A DNA stretch of 64,000 bases. Source: Coniferiporia sulphurascens. Taxonomy: Eukaryota; Basidiomycota; Agaricomycetes; Hymenochaetales; Hymenochaetaceae. The notes under the pieces are model-generated. The model was not told where the DNA came from and did not search any database. It saw nothing but the letters and a program-made list of their open reading frames with translations. The stretch spans positions 496,001 through 560,000 of the forward strand of contig NBBA01000010.1 in NCBI GenBank assembly GCA_002794785.1. Direction: 5' to 3'. How positions within the stretch are numbered: position 1 is the stretch's first letter; the number at the start of each line of letters is the position of its first letter. The position numbers and the translations under genes are program-made. Positions 46,873 through 58,200 of the stretch are shown here, one piece after another.

Positions 46873-47028
46873 AGGTTTCAGATGCCATGTAGGGAGAACA
46901 GCAGTGGTCGAACTTCATCAGAGTCAAAGAAAGAGTCCGACGAACATTCGCTTGCGACACGGTCACGTGATATCAGAACCTGAGGACTCGGAGTTCTGCG
47001 GAAGTTTCGGATACAGATTTGCGAAATA

Positions 47029-47241
47029 CTATCGTATGACCCCTTTTACAATGTCACTTCAAAACAAAAATTGGCCTTGAATGGGAAACATATCTAAATT
47101 TCGTTGAAAATAGTAGCAAGAAAGATTTATATACTATACAACAGTTCAGAAGGACTTTTTCGATCCTATACCCATGATATGGAGGCTGGAAACCCAAGTT
47201 TTGTCTGAAAATGTGACTTTGTAATAGGGGTCATACGATAG
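47029..47241. mobile_element. 213-bp TA-flanked TIR element
   Basis: CTATCGTATGACCCCTTTTA at one end and its near-exact inverse (..aataggggtcatacgatag) at the other, with TA on both sides (47027-47028 and 47242-47243). No coding capacity, so a MITE. It is related in terminal sequence to the 650-bp element at 53183-53832. Confidence 0.75.
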
Positions 47242-47243
47242 TA

Positions 47244-47723
47244 GGCCTCTGGATTGAAAATTACTGCGTTATAAATTTAGTAATCTCGACTGTGTATTTG
47301 TTTATTGCATGCCATTGTGTTCTAGCTTTTTAAAAACCACGAAGACGTTCATTCGTGCCAGCGAGATACTGCAGTTTGCAGGGAACGTAGATCGAAATAG
47401 TGATTTCCTAATAAATGTACAGCATATTAACAAGATTAATATATGATATATACTAAGGAGTGCGTTTCGGAGCATAAACCTTGGAAAGACTACAGTTAGC
47501 ATACAACGGGAAAACAAAGAACAATGTGCAATATCCTCTTCAATACATGCTTTCTCAAAACATGCCGCATCTCATACGAGCACCGCTCAGCAATACTCCG
47601 AAATTGTTCTTCCTGTTCCAACGATTATTGCCATAAATTCTGGTGTCCCAGCGACTCCCGCAGTCCGATCGATCTTCTTCACACTCCACCTGACACACGT
47701 ACGGCTTTCAACGCGCTGTCTCC
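47244..47723. other. intergenic
   Basis: AT-rich 3' flank of the intact FunK1 gene; no gene recognised. Confidence 0.5.
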
Positions 47724-50204
47724 TCAGTCCCTTTGATAGATATCCCACACTTTATCATAGGTGACGTGCCCGCCCAGCGTGTCGCCATCAAATGGATCTC
47801 CATCGGGGCAACGTCCTCGGGCAAGGTGCCCATCATGAAAAATCAGTTGAAGGGGCTTGAGCCAGAGATTTATAAGTGGCTTGAAGTGGTCGGTGATAAA
47901 CTTGAAGTTAAAATATGCCAAGTCATCTCTCTTGAACCTTTTCAACCTGCCCATACCGTACTCCAACCAATCGACAAGAACTACGTCTTTAGCCTCGCGA
48001 CCGTTTATGAAGTGACATCCAATCCAAAGGAGAACATAAAAGACTGATTCCCAGTCAAACCTTTCAATGTGCTCGGGGGGTTCGTCTTCGAGAAGATCTA
48101 TAGCCATGAACGGGCGAGTGCCCGTCCGCGTCCCCTTAGGATTATTTTCTTCAGATGCGCCCACTTTGGCAAGGTCCCAGTCATTCAGTACTCCTCGTAG
48201 TGTCCCGTCTGGCAATATACGATACATCACATTCTCTACACTGATGTCGCGGTGCTTGATGGCCGGCTCGGCAGTGAATAGAAAATGATGACCTATAAGA
48301 AAAATGGTGTTAGAAGAGGACAATATCCGCCTTATTGCAAGAGCTAACATACCCTGTACAATCTCGCGGAAAAGTCGTTTGAACACGCTCAAGTCCACTA
48401 TCTCGTAAATTGGGAAGAGCATCTCGAAGATAATCGCTCTAAAAATCCTGTTGTCCTCAAAAGTCGCTCCGAGCCTCTTCCTGAACCCGCTGTCTTCCAA
48501 ATTCTCCAAATCATCGCACGCGAGCACTTTCGGAAGGCAGTCACTGAGCTTCCTTCCATCCTCTATGCCGTTGTCATCCCGAAACGCAGCTTCTCCGTCA
48601 AGTTTATCTAACACCTTTCTTGCCTGCTCTATAATCTCTACTTCCGACGTCCGTCTCGCCGCAGGCCAGCTAGTCTTTAACGCCATAACCCTTTTCGGCT
48701 TCGTAGGATTTAGGCTGTCACAGGTTGCTGCATAGACTCCTCCTGCTCTACCAGTGAGGCCATACGGTCTTCTTCTGCTTATAGGCCTGTATACCCAGAC
48801 CTTGTGCGTTTCAATAAGGAGCTCCCAACATGGGTCGCCTATCTTCAAATCTGAGTCCTGTGAGTCTTCATCAGACATGGAGGTCAAATCGGAGGAAGCA
48901 GCGTTCGAATCGACATCCTCATCGGACGAACAAATCTCGTCAGTGGCGTCTCCCGGGACTATCCTCTTCATCCTTTCCATGATCCCCCGGTCTCCAGGGC
49001 TCAGCTCCACCAAAGCCCTGATAAGGAGTACGAATCGATACAAATCGTCGACAAAGCGAAACCTGCGAGAGCACACTATCCCAGCACGATCATAATAGCA
49101 CATACGAAGGATGCCGTCGTCTATGAGACTAGAGATAGTATGACGCATATTTGGTTCGTACGACAGCTTGTCAATCGCATACCGAGCTGCCTGCTTCATA
49201 ATATGTTTTCTGGGACTTTCTATGCGCGCTTTCTTGCTCCCCTCTGAGTTCTGGTCATCCTCTTCTAACATACGTTTCTTTCCCGAGGAGGCGCATGAAG
49301 AAGGTCTGTCGGTTGTAGCTGAAGCAAGACTCCCGCTCATCATCTGGGCCCGAGAAGGTATTGTACGCTCCGCAACTGAGGCCTGACATGCAGAAGCGGT
49401 CGCTGAAGCAGGCTTGACAGGTAGAGGCGCGTCGACAGGAGCGGACAAAGAGGGGATATCGACTTGGGGACTTGCGTCCGCTTTACCGCCAAGCAGCGCG
49501 TCCGTCGGCAATGGCAAATTGACGTCCTTATAAACAATCGCAGCCTTGTTGGCTTTGAATTCAAAAGCGTGAAGAACGTTACTCCATGTCCACTTGATAC
49601 CCCGAGGACCTTTCGAATTGTGATCCCTCCACCTCCCATCTGCTATAGCGGGTTCTTCACCTTCGAGTACGACCACGTCTGGTTTACGATCATTATTAAA
49701 CATACCCTTAATGCAACGAGGATCATTTCTGCAGAAGACGATAGGTCGGCCTTGTGACGGAAGCTTCGAGATTACATGATTGGCCAGTTCGCAGAAAGGG
49801 CCGTAACGTTGCGTTTCATTCTCCACATCTTCACAGTAATTATTACGCAGCTCCTGCGTCTTCCCGTCCCTGACAATCTCCAGGAGTTTCGCGTTCGCGT
49901 TTTGCAGCAGTCCTGGATCCACTCCAAGTGCGCGCAGAAAGTCGTCAAAGTTGCAATATTTAGTTGTGCTGAGGTCTGCGTCGATGTACTTGTCGACCTC
50001 GTCGATGGTACCCCTAAAATCCGCCGGATATGCACTTCCGGACGCGACATGATTAGAATGAGGGGTAGACAAGAGCCTCGAGGATGAGCTGGCGACAGCG
50101 GGAACGGAGGGTTTGGTTGCAGACGCCATGAAGGCGGATGTTGAAGACGCGCCTGACGGCTGTGATTTGAACTTCTCGTGGAGGCCAAAAAGGGACATTA
50201 CCAA
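47724..50204 (-). CDS. FunK1 fungal-type protein kinase
   Basis: Predicted Ser/Thr-type kinase of the FunK1 family expanded in mushroom-forming fungi. Open throughout (826 codons if nothing is spliced), starting ATG 50204 (MVMSLFGLHEKFKSQPSGAS; second Met at 50198). The N-terminal region has RYGPFCELANHVISKLPSQG, DRKPDVVVLEGEEP and WSNVLHAFEFKANK. The kinase part has KRVMALKTSWPAARR, AIKHRDISVENVMYR (catalytic Asp in HRD, about residue 653), LNDWDLAKV (DFG position is DWD) and GTRPFMAIDLL, ending TYDKVWDIYQRD. A 60-nt stretch, 48293-48352, has perfect intron borders (gtatgt..ttatag) but is in frame and stop-free. Removing it joins REIVQG to HHFLFTAEPAIKHRD as in other members. All catalytic residues are present. 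Confidence 0.85.
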   Translation of the reverse strand: MVMSLFGLHEKFKSQPSGASSTSAFMASATKPSVPAVASSSSRLLSTPHSNHVASGSAYPADFRGTIDEVDKYIDADLSTTKYCNFDDFLRALGVDPGLLQNANAKLLEIVRDGKTQELRNNYCEDVENETQRYGPFCELANHVISKLPSQGRPIVFCRNDPRCIKGMFNNDRKPDVVVLEGEEPAIADGRWRDHNSKGPRGIKWTWSNVLHAFEFKANKAAIVYKDVNLPLPTDALLGGKADASPQVDIPSLSAPVDAPLPVKPASATASACQASVAERTIPSRAQMMSGSLASATTDRPSSCASSGKKRMLEEDDQNSEGSKKARIESPRKHIMKQAARYAIDKLSYEPNMRHTISSLIDDGILRMCYYDRAGIVCSRRFRFVDDLYRFVLLIRALVELSPGDRGIMERMKRIVPGDATDEICSSDEDVDSNAASSDLTSMSDEDSQDSDLKIGDPCWELLIETHKVWVYRPISRRRPYGLTGRAGGVYAATCDSLNPTKPKRVMALKTSWPAARRTSEVEIIEQARKVLDKLDGEAAFRDDNGIEDGRKLSDCLPKVLACDDLENLEDSGFRKRLGATFEDNRIFRAIIFEMLFPIYEIVDLSVFKRLFREIVQGMLALAIRRILSSSNTIFLIGHHFLFTAEPAIKHRDISVENVMYRILPDGTLRGVLNDWDLAKVGASEENNPKGTRTGTRPFMAIDLLEDEPPEHIERFDWESVFYVLLWIGCHFINGREAKDVVLVDWLEYGMGRLKRFKRDDLAYFNFKFITDHFKPLINLWLKPLQLIFHDGHLARGRCPDGDPFDGDTLGGHVTYDKVWDIYQRD

Positions 50205-50285
50205 GTCCGGCTACTTGTAATACATCATGTGATACTCAGAGCAGCCGCGCGACGCCGCTCAGCTACTTTTAGTACTACGCACTAG

Positions 50286-52178
50286 CACTGCGTTTCACGC
50301 ACGCCTACGACACCGTGTCGTAGGCTTCCGTAGATGGCCTGATCGGCCTACAGCACGTGTTCGTAGGTAACCTAGAAAATTTCCGTTCTAGTACATGATC
50401 TTAAAAATACGCCATCCTACGACATCGATGTCGTAGCTGACCTCGCATGAAAGCCTGACTAGGTGACCTAGGCGGCATATAGTCTAGGTCATCTAGGGAA
50501 CTACACTGCAGGGTGGGCGTAGGCCATTGTAGGTGTGACTTCAATTGACCCATATATAGCACTGGTAAACCAGTATTATATTGATTTTACTAATATTAAT
50601 AAATATATACAAGTAAAACTCTATCCAATATGGTCTGAACCTTCCGCAAGTCGAACCACTTACAAGCAACACAGCCCGACTGCGAAGGAATCTCAGGGAG
50701 TGTTTCTGCATACTCTTCTAACAAAGATACGACGAGCTGCGGGAAGCCGGAATCAAGAAGGTAGCCGCGATTCTCATCTGCAACAGTTATGAATGAATTG
50801 TTTGATACATTGATAAGAGAAACGCACTGTGGCCCATGCACAAGTTCGCTCCGACACGCAGGAGCTCGAAGATTGCCGAAGCGTGCGTATCGTCTGGGAT
50901 ACGCGGACCCTCGAGTGCGGCTTTGAGGAGTAAGGTGAGGATTTGCGGGAGGAGTGTCCTCCCGAATGCATGTGCTCGTCGGCTACAGGTAATATTTGGC
51001 GATTTACGAGTGAGTTGTATACGCAGTTTGTCCAGGCGTCTTACCTGGACCTCCGCGAATGCGTAGGCCATTGGCGAGTGATTTTGCAGTAATTTCGACA
51101 GTGGGCCAGTCAGCGTTGACCTCAATACTCGCGAGGAGATCACTGCGTCTGCGCACGGCATGCGGGCTAGTGCTGGCCACCGGTTCGCAGCCACGATGTC
51201 ATCTGGGTTCTGCGAGACTTCCACACGGACAACGTTTTTCTTTGAACCCAGTCCTGCACCCGATGAAACAAGCATCCTGGCTGCTGTTAACAAATCAATG
51301 AGCCGCTTTCACCCATACTAGTGCGCGGCAGCATTGCGCACCCGAGTTCCAATGTCGCCCTTGCCTTGCGAGGCAGCTATTTGGATGCGCTCGCGAAAGT
51401 ACTTGTGTTCAAAGTAGACGGTATCTTGGACAAGTGTTAGGAATGACGGTTAGTGCGGATAGATCGGACGGGAGTTAAGGAAGCAGCACGTACTGTAAGA
51501 TTGAGCTTGCAGTTGGCCAGTACAAGGATTGCGGAAAAGAGACACGCGCAGAAAAAAGAGTACAGGTAAGAGATTATCACACAGGAAGTCAAAGAGGACC
51601 TCCAGATAGCCGATTGTAGTTCTACGAAAACCAGCGCCTCGGGGAAGCGGGAAAAGAGACCGACAGATAGAGGGTATCTCATTTGCGTCGGGTGCTTGAT
51701 GTGTCCTCGATGAATCTCCTGTGGACAAGTCTTTGAACGACTTGTGGACTCACCGACTTGATGGTGGACGTCATAGGTTAAGTCATTCGAGGACGCAAAG
51801 AATTTCTAAGTGGGACGATGACATAATCAGTCTAGCCTACAACTTAATTTACTACTCCGACTTAGATCACCTACACAACCTAGGCTATAAATTTGAGCAT
51901 CCTAAGCCATCTCATCCAGCTTGTGCATAGGTAGCCTACACTAATTAATAGATTAGATCACCTACGGAACCTAGGCCAAATTTTTAAATGACTTAAGCTG
52001 TACTAGGACAGTTTTTGTCTAGGTCAACTCAAACATTTGGTTGTATGCTGGCTTAACCTATCTAATCTAGCCTACGACAAGAATTTCCTAGTTAGGCTAC
52101 ACTAATTTTGAGATTAGGTGATGTAGGTTACTCAATCTGGCCTACAACAGTTGGTGTAGACGAGCGTGAAACGCAGTG
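50286..52178. mobile_element. candidate TIR element carrying gene fragments
   Basis: cactgcgtttcacgc (50286-50300) is inverted at 52164-52178 (gcgtgaaacgcagtg). Inside each end lies a short palindrome (cctacgacaccgtgtcgtagg on the left, a diverged ctacacc..tgtaggcc on the right). Subterminal DNA is dense in cctag/taggc/tagcctac motifs. No matching target duplication was found. The centre holds degenerate coding fragments on the minus strand rather than a transposase, so it would be non-autonomous. Confidence 0.5.
50582..51430 (-). pseudogene. 5' fragment of an armadillo-repeat (SmgGDS/Rap1GDS1-like) gene, with a second fragment
   Basis: Split coding blocks on the minus strand are SDLLASIEVNADWPTVEITA and SLANGLRIRG (near 51150-51050), then ILTLLLKAALEGPRIPDDTH, SAIFELLRVGANLCMGH and ENRGYLLDSGFPQLVVSLLE (50980-50650). 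These resemble the N-terminal armadillo part of fungal SmgGDS-like GTPase regulators, from general recall of that family. The remaining repeats are missing and the reading ends abruptly. Just upstream is an unrelated-looking tail, VYFEHKYFRERIQIAASQGK, followed shortly by a stop near 51320. Frame changes between blocks and truncation indicate a non-functional remnant. Confidence 0.45.
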
Positions 52179-53182
52179 ACTGTGTAGGAGAGGAATGGGT
52201 ACCAAGTGTCTATTATTTAGGTACGTACGCGTATTTACACTAAAGTCGTCCGTTCAAGTAATGGGACGACATCAATGAGCCTCTGCTGCATGGTGTGACT
52301 TGTCACAAAGAGATAAGAGTCGCGGACCGTGACACGACACACTGACGATGGCGGATTTGATACTTTTCACAAAGAGAAGGCTGTGTGACAAAATAATCGA
52401 TAACTTGAGGGAGACAACGCAAGCCGCATGTACGCGCTTTCAAGCGGGAAGCCACGAGAATTGAATCACACACACACCGGTTGCTCCACGATCACCTGCG
52501 ATACGCAGCGGTGCTCTCCGGTCATACGGTGTTATTACAGACCTTATTGGACGCGGACGGCTGGATACGAATTCCTTACTGGACATACCTAGGTAAAGGT
52601 GACAAAATCTCGACTCAGTATATACAAGAACACATACTGTTGGTTTTCAGCAATTTGCGGCGCTTGCAAATGCCTTCCGTACACCAACGTAGATATTTTG
52701 TAACCAGTAGATAATCGCGCGAGGGAAACCGAGCGCATACAAGCAGGGAAAAAACTACGAAAAAGATTTCAAACTCCGACGCCGTTTCGGCATCGAGCTC
52801 GAACTTCAACACATACTACTACTCGGCTTCATCAAAACTACGGACCGGGTTGGGACAAAGTAAACCAAAATCTAAAAGTTGGGTAATCATTATGGTGTAC
52901 AGTAAAAGGAACAACTACTGTACTTTGTACTTCAAGTCTGTTGACAATGGGTTACGCCTTGAGGACTTGTGGATTACAGCTTGAAGTCCACCTTATGTAA
53001 AATAAATTCGGCATGGAGAACCTCAAGTATTCTATATGTCTCTGCGAGGCCTTTTATCATCAGTGTATCTAATATACAAAGGAAGCGTACCGGAAGTCCA
53101 ACCTGCCACGTTAATTCTTATCAGAACCCGGGCTTTGTCACGACAAAATACATCAGCATGCATCATTGTTTCAGAAATTATA
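52179..53182. other. no gene recognised
   Basis: Short unrelated frames only, between two TIR elements. Confidence 0.4.
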
Positions 53183-53832
53183 CAATCGTGTGACCCCTCT
53201 TACAAAAAATTTGTATTTTGCCTCTACAGCACTCACATTTTCATGTATTTTCCTCTTTCTCGAAATTTATAATGTACTTGCAACTAGCTATCTCCAGAAA
53301 TTTTCCGGATAGTTTTTGATAAGCAGAAACTCCCAAAATGATGGTGCCCTCCTCTTACAAAATTCTGGTCACACTCTGTCACGGAAACTGTTGAAACTCC
53401 AACTGATAGACACTCGGCATCAGGCAAAAACTCAGCACCAGGATGCTAGCGGAGTTTTAAATGGAACAGAATGCGGGGTGCATTCTGTCACCTTTTGTCA
53501 CCCTTTAGATAAATTTCTCTCTTTCTATGCACCTCAAAAAGCTATTCCTCTCGGAATGGCATATTAACATGCCGTGATATCTAACAAATAAGTTTACTAC
53601 AATATATCTGCTGATATGCGCACGTATTGTGTGAGCCGGTGGTCCCAAAAGACTTCTACAGACTGAAAAAACATGTATTTTGACAATGACTTCACACCAA
53701 TGCAATTTTTTACAAAGAAAGTTTTGCATTCCTGTTACATAGCTTACTAGGGTCTACATGAATTTTTCCGAAGGTAGTTTGGTTGTGTGGAAGCTCAGAA
53801 ATGCGAATTTTGTAAGAGGGGCCACACGATAG
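53183..53832. mobile_element. 650-bp TA-flanked TIR element
   Basis: Starts CAATCGTGTGACCCCTCTTA and ends with the inverse, ..gtaagaggggccacacgatag. TA at 53181-53182 and 53833-53834. The terminal core (ATCGTRTGRCCCCTNTTACA) is shared with the 213-bp element at 47029. No transposase-like coding sequence, so non-autonomous. Confidence 0.7.
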
Positions 53833-53834
53833 TA

Positions 53835-55162
53835 TGGCTCGCATGACCTCCGCTATTCAAGACATGTGCCTTGCGTAATACATATATATATTCTAAAGCT
53901 CACCTCCATTGGTTGTTTCGAAATAATCCCACACTATGAGTAAAACATCCACATACCAGTAGCGTCTTGTTATCAAAAGGTGCTCATTGATAGCAATTAC
54001 CCCTGGACCATATACACATCAAAGTTTCCAGATGTAGTGTTTCTTGAAGGAAAACCAGTGAACAAAGATATCAAGACTGAAGTAGTCATAACAGAGCCAG
54101 GTTCTTCTGCTAGTGTCTCCCCAAGTTCATGAAGGAGGACGAAGTTGAAAGAGTCTTTGCTGCACTATTTCAATTCTTTGACTTTTGTTTTGCAACTTGT
54201 GTAATCTGAGGCCCGTTGAGGAAGGAGGCGGGTCGCAGAGTGAGGCCGAGCGGACGGGAGAAGCCGAGAAGGCTTACTCTCGTCCACCCTCGTCACATAC
54301 AACCTGAGTTGTCCTTGACGAAGGTTCTCGCCTTCTCGCTTTCAAGTTGAGCATTCCCGCGAAAGCATCATTGTCCGATTACATCATTTTGGTCTGTCAG
54401 CAAATCCTCACGTTTTCGGGCCATCGAACAACAGACACACTTGAAAATCCTTCAAGTTAGCATCCACAGAACCGGCTTTAGTGAAAGACCAGTTACTGAG
54501 GCGCATCACAAAAACGGCTTTCTAGAGTCAGGTAATACATTCAAGTTCCTTAGCGCAGCCTTTGTAGACACAAGTAAGTTGGGACGCGGTAGGAGCTGTA
54601 ACTCCCCTCCAAGAGAGGTAGACGGACACCAAGCCTGATCCTGAATCCTCCATCGTTCGCTCAACATTTCAAGTCTGGCATAGTCTAAAACTTGCAGGTA
54701 TGTGGCGTACTATTCTTTTTGAAATAGCACCATCATGTCTAGCAGTGGATCAAGCGGAAGAAGGATGCCGGTAGCAGTTCGCCGAATTGACAAAATTGCT
54801 GTATGCACGACCTGATTAACCAAGTGGAAGCTTGTGGTCCCCCATGAGCTTCGCACAAGAGAACCGACCGCGTTATTTGGACGATTTCATTCGCTCCATT
54901 CACCTCGCCGGTTTTAGGCCCGGACCGCGGAAACAAATTTTATTGAGGACACAAAACCCAACGAGAAATGAGGTAAAAACCATCTCCCAACCCAAGGAGC
55001 ACAACGAACCCAATACAAATCACCCCCGGTCCCACCGCGTTCCCCCCTCAAGCCGAAACTAAGCACAAGTCGTCCAGCCAGCTACCAGCGTCGAACCCCA
55101 CTCAATTAAAATCTGTCGGATGTCCTTTCGTACGCAAAAGGCCCGGCGGGGCCCGTGTATCC
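53835..55162. other. no gene recognised
   Basis: Contains short frames and a GA-rich stretch near 54210-54290 (gaggcgggtcgcagagtgaggccgag-like). No conserved motif. Confidence 0.4.
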
Positions 55163-55805
55163 TTAAACTTCCTTAAGGACAACATTGACGTCCCCCGTGC
55201 TCGCGCCGCCGGTGAACGTCGCCGTGAACGGTACGTCCTGTCCACACACCGCGAATGCAGCGCGTATACCCTCTATTTTCCGGACGTCCAGCCAGCCACA
55301 ATCCAAATCCGGAACGCAAGGAAGAGAGGAGGCGCAAAAGGAATTTCATTTCATTTTAGCGATGAAGTAAACGGAGCTTTCCAGGGGAACGTAAAAAGGG
55401 AAACACAACTCACGCTCCCACCGGCCTTTCGAGATGTTTATCGTCGCGCCCTTTGTGACAGGCGCGATGCTGAATTGCACGTTCCCGTCACTGCCCGTCG
55501 TCGACGTTGGCGCGCCCCCGCAAAACTCGATTGTACCCGAAATTCCACCGCAGATCTGTAGTTGCGCGACGTTCACCGTGTGCGAGTCGAGCGCGCTAAC
55601 GGGCCCATTTCACATTCACGTTGTTTGTGAGAAAGAACAAAATAAGTAACCGCGTAGTATTACGCTGGATGCAAGGAGGGTGTTAATTGACGTACGTCGT
55701 GCTGGTGCACTTGACGTTCGAAACCGTCTCCTGTCGCGTGTTAAGCGGTGCAGCGAACGCACTGACGAAGAGCGCAGCGACGGACAGGAAGAGCGTGAAG
55801 AGCAT
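55163..55805 (-). CDS. small secreted cysteine-containing protein
   Basis: Unknown function. Three exons: 55696-55805, 55414-55595 and 55163-55272. Introns 55596-55695 and 55273-55413 both have GT-AG borders, and phases are consistent, giving 133 residues. It begins MLFTLFLSVAALFVSAFAAP, a textbook signal peptide, followed by LNTRQETVSNVKCTSTT. The mature part has four or so cysteines (VKCTST, LQICGGISGTIEFCGG, FAVCGQDV) and a beta-rich Thr/Gly/Val composition, ending STGDVNVVLKEV with the stop at 55163-55165. The size, secretion signal and cysteines place it among fungal small secreted proteins. I do not recognise a family, and no effector role can be claimed. Confidence 0.65.
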
Positions 55806-58200
55806 CTCAGGCTACGTTCGAGGGTTCGGATCGGACTTGGTTTCGTCACAGACGGTATCAAAGAAAGACGAGGAAAAGGGAACGACAGTGGCACAAAAAA
55901 AGGAGAGAGAGAACGAAAGAAACGATCTGAACCAGTCAAACCGTAAGAGGGATGAGAACGACAAAGGAGAGTGAACAAAGCCAGTCCGAACAGCGACAAA
56001 TCTCATTTTATATACACACGCACGACGGTGCTCGCCGCTCCCAGGACGCCTGGCAACATCCCCTAGCCGGTCTCCCTCCAAACCTTCCAGTTAAGACCCC
56101 GCTCGTGCCTTGAGCTTCTCTAATCTCGGTTGGTCACAACAAAATGAATACGATGGAGAAGGGCAAACGACTGGCGTGTAACGATAGAGGAAGGGAATAA
56201 CGGGCAGCTTGCCGAACGATGTGGCCCGCCCATCGTCTGTGCAGTCTGCAACTACGGCTGTGACCGAGAGACAAGTTGCTGACCGCGGAACCACAGATCT
56301 CGTCACCCGGAAGTCGGGATTCGAGAACGCGGTCGTCAAGAGTGGACCCACCGTCCTCCGCGCCGGTCTCCGGAGCCGGAGCGTTCACTCGCACGTGACC
56401 ACGCCGTGATCGACTGGCCAAAAAGGGACAAGAGCCATGTACGTTCCGAAAAGAATGAGGAAAAAACAACATAAAAGCACCTCTAAAAATACAAAAAAAA
56501 TCGCAAAAGGGGAAACCGTGAGGCTTGAAAAGGCGAAGCCTAATTAGCCAGCGCAGACAACACATACGCGGACGTCGCCGGAATGCCACGTACATTACAC
56601 GTACACGTATCGCGCCAACCTCTTTAAAGTAAGCATATATGAGCCCACTCCGCTCACGCCATCCCTCCCTAACAACAGTCGTCAGCTAATTACAGCTATA
56701 CTGTACTAGTATACTTACGCGGTTACCCTGCGAAGCCACGGCCAAGCCGAAGAAAAAGACCTCGCACGCGCGCGCGCTCTCACGCCCTAACACCTTCCCA
56801 AATTTAGTGGGTCGTCAAGCAACGCCGAGCTTCACGAGCGCCCATCCCGTCCGTTCCGTCCAATCCGGAGACTCTGAATCCGAGTCCGAGTCTGTTTCGG
56901 GTCTTCGGGGCTCGGAGTTCTGGTGGGAAAGATCGACCCCGAGGCAGTGCGCGTGATCGACAACCGACCAACCGTCAACAACCGAATGACAAAAATTCTC
57001 ACCTTCTATTTTCCCACGTATGTTATATTTTTGTTAGGTCATTTACGTAAACACGAATAAGATTTAAAATCATAACTTAAAAGAAGTTCCGGCAAACGAC
57101 AGAACAAAACAAAAAACATACGGCACAGGGGCCAGGGCCGGGGGGTCCAAACTATTCTAAACCGAATTATGGGTAATGAAATCAGTTAGCGATGGAAGTC
57201 CTTCGACGAAGGAAAAAAAGGGAAAAAGATTTATCATTTAGCCGCTCATAGAAGTCAGAACCAGCACCTGCAGGCTGCTGCGCCGCCAACCCTTCGCAAA
57301 ACGTACTTACTGAACACCGCCATCAACAAATCAGCAACCAAACGTCATACACGATCAAGAGAGCCTTTTATAGTTCGAGCCATTCCAGAACAGGCAGATG
57401 CAGATGCGATGCAATTGAATATGAACGGATGAACGGATGAATGGATGAACGAAAGAGAAGAGAAGAGAGGAGCAAGGAAAAAAGAAAACATTGATGATAT
57501 AGTTATGTACGATGATCGGACCTATTGACACAATGCGCGCGCAACACGTGAGGAGACGAAGGGAAGGCGACAGAGGGGGAGGACGATAAGAGGACAATAA
57601 GTAAACACAGGAAAGGGGAGTGTGTAGAGGAAAGAGGGGGCAAAAAGATATATATATAGACACACACAGGGTTGAGGAGATAGAGATAAAAGCAATGGGG
57701 ATGATGATAATGGGTCCGGAGAGCAAGAAGGAAAGAAAGAAAGCATGAACCGTAAACGAGTAACGGAAGAAGAAAGCGAGGATCCATGTGTGCGACTCGG
57801 AACAACCTAAACTACAAGCGAGGACTCAATGAATGCCACAACAGGCGCCAGCCCACCACCCCTTCTTTTGGACACAACAATTAAAATAGAGCGGAAGAGA
57901 ATCCAAGAACGGTGGAGAAAAAGCCCAATCCGAACCCGACCGACCGACAAACAGAAGAACCATTCTCTAGCTAGTAGAAACTTCGTAAGTAAACAGACGA
58001 AATGAGAAACCCTCCCATAGAATAGAGACTCCTAGGAAAATAAAACTAAGATAGGAACATTGTTGCGGACCGGATGATTTTTAAGGTTCCCTCTTTCCAT
58101 GCTCGAGGTGCCCCTCACCAGAAGTCGTATGGAGTGGCGAGGTAGGATTGGATGGAGATAAGGTGAAGATGCAAAAAAGCGGAAAGAGGGAGGAAGAACC
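55806..58200. other. long non-coding stretch
   Basis: Open frames here are low-complexity (for example purine-rich at 57420-57720 with gagaagagaagagagg-type tracts) and lack motifs. The right end presumably includes the 3' UTR of the RRM gene. Nothing else seen. Confidence 0.5.

Noticed and set aside
56134..56595. 153-codon minus-strand open frame with Cys/Arg/Phe-rich start
   Set aside because: No splice partners, family motif or sensible composition; probably chance.
57355..57805. Hydrophobic minus-strand frames with a membrane-protein look
   Set aside because: They are translations of purine/pyrimidine-biased low-complexity DNA (gaga/gagg tracts).
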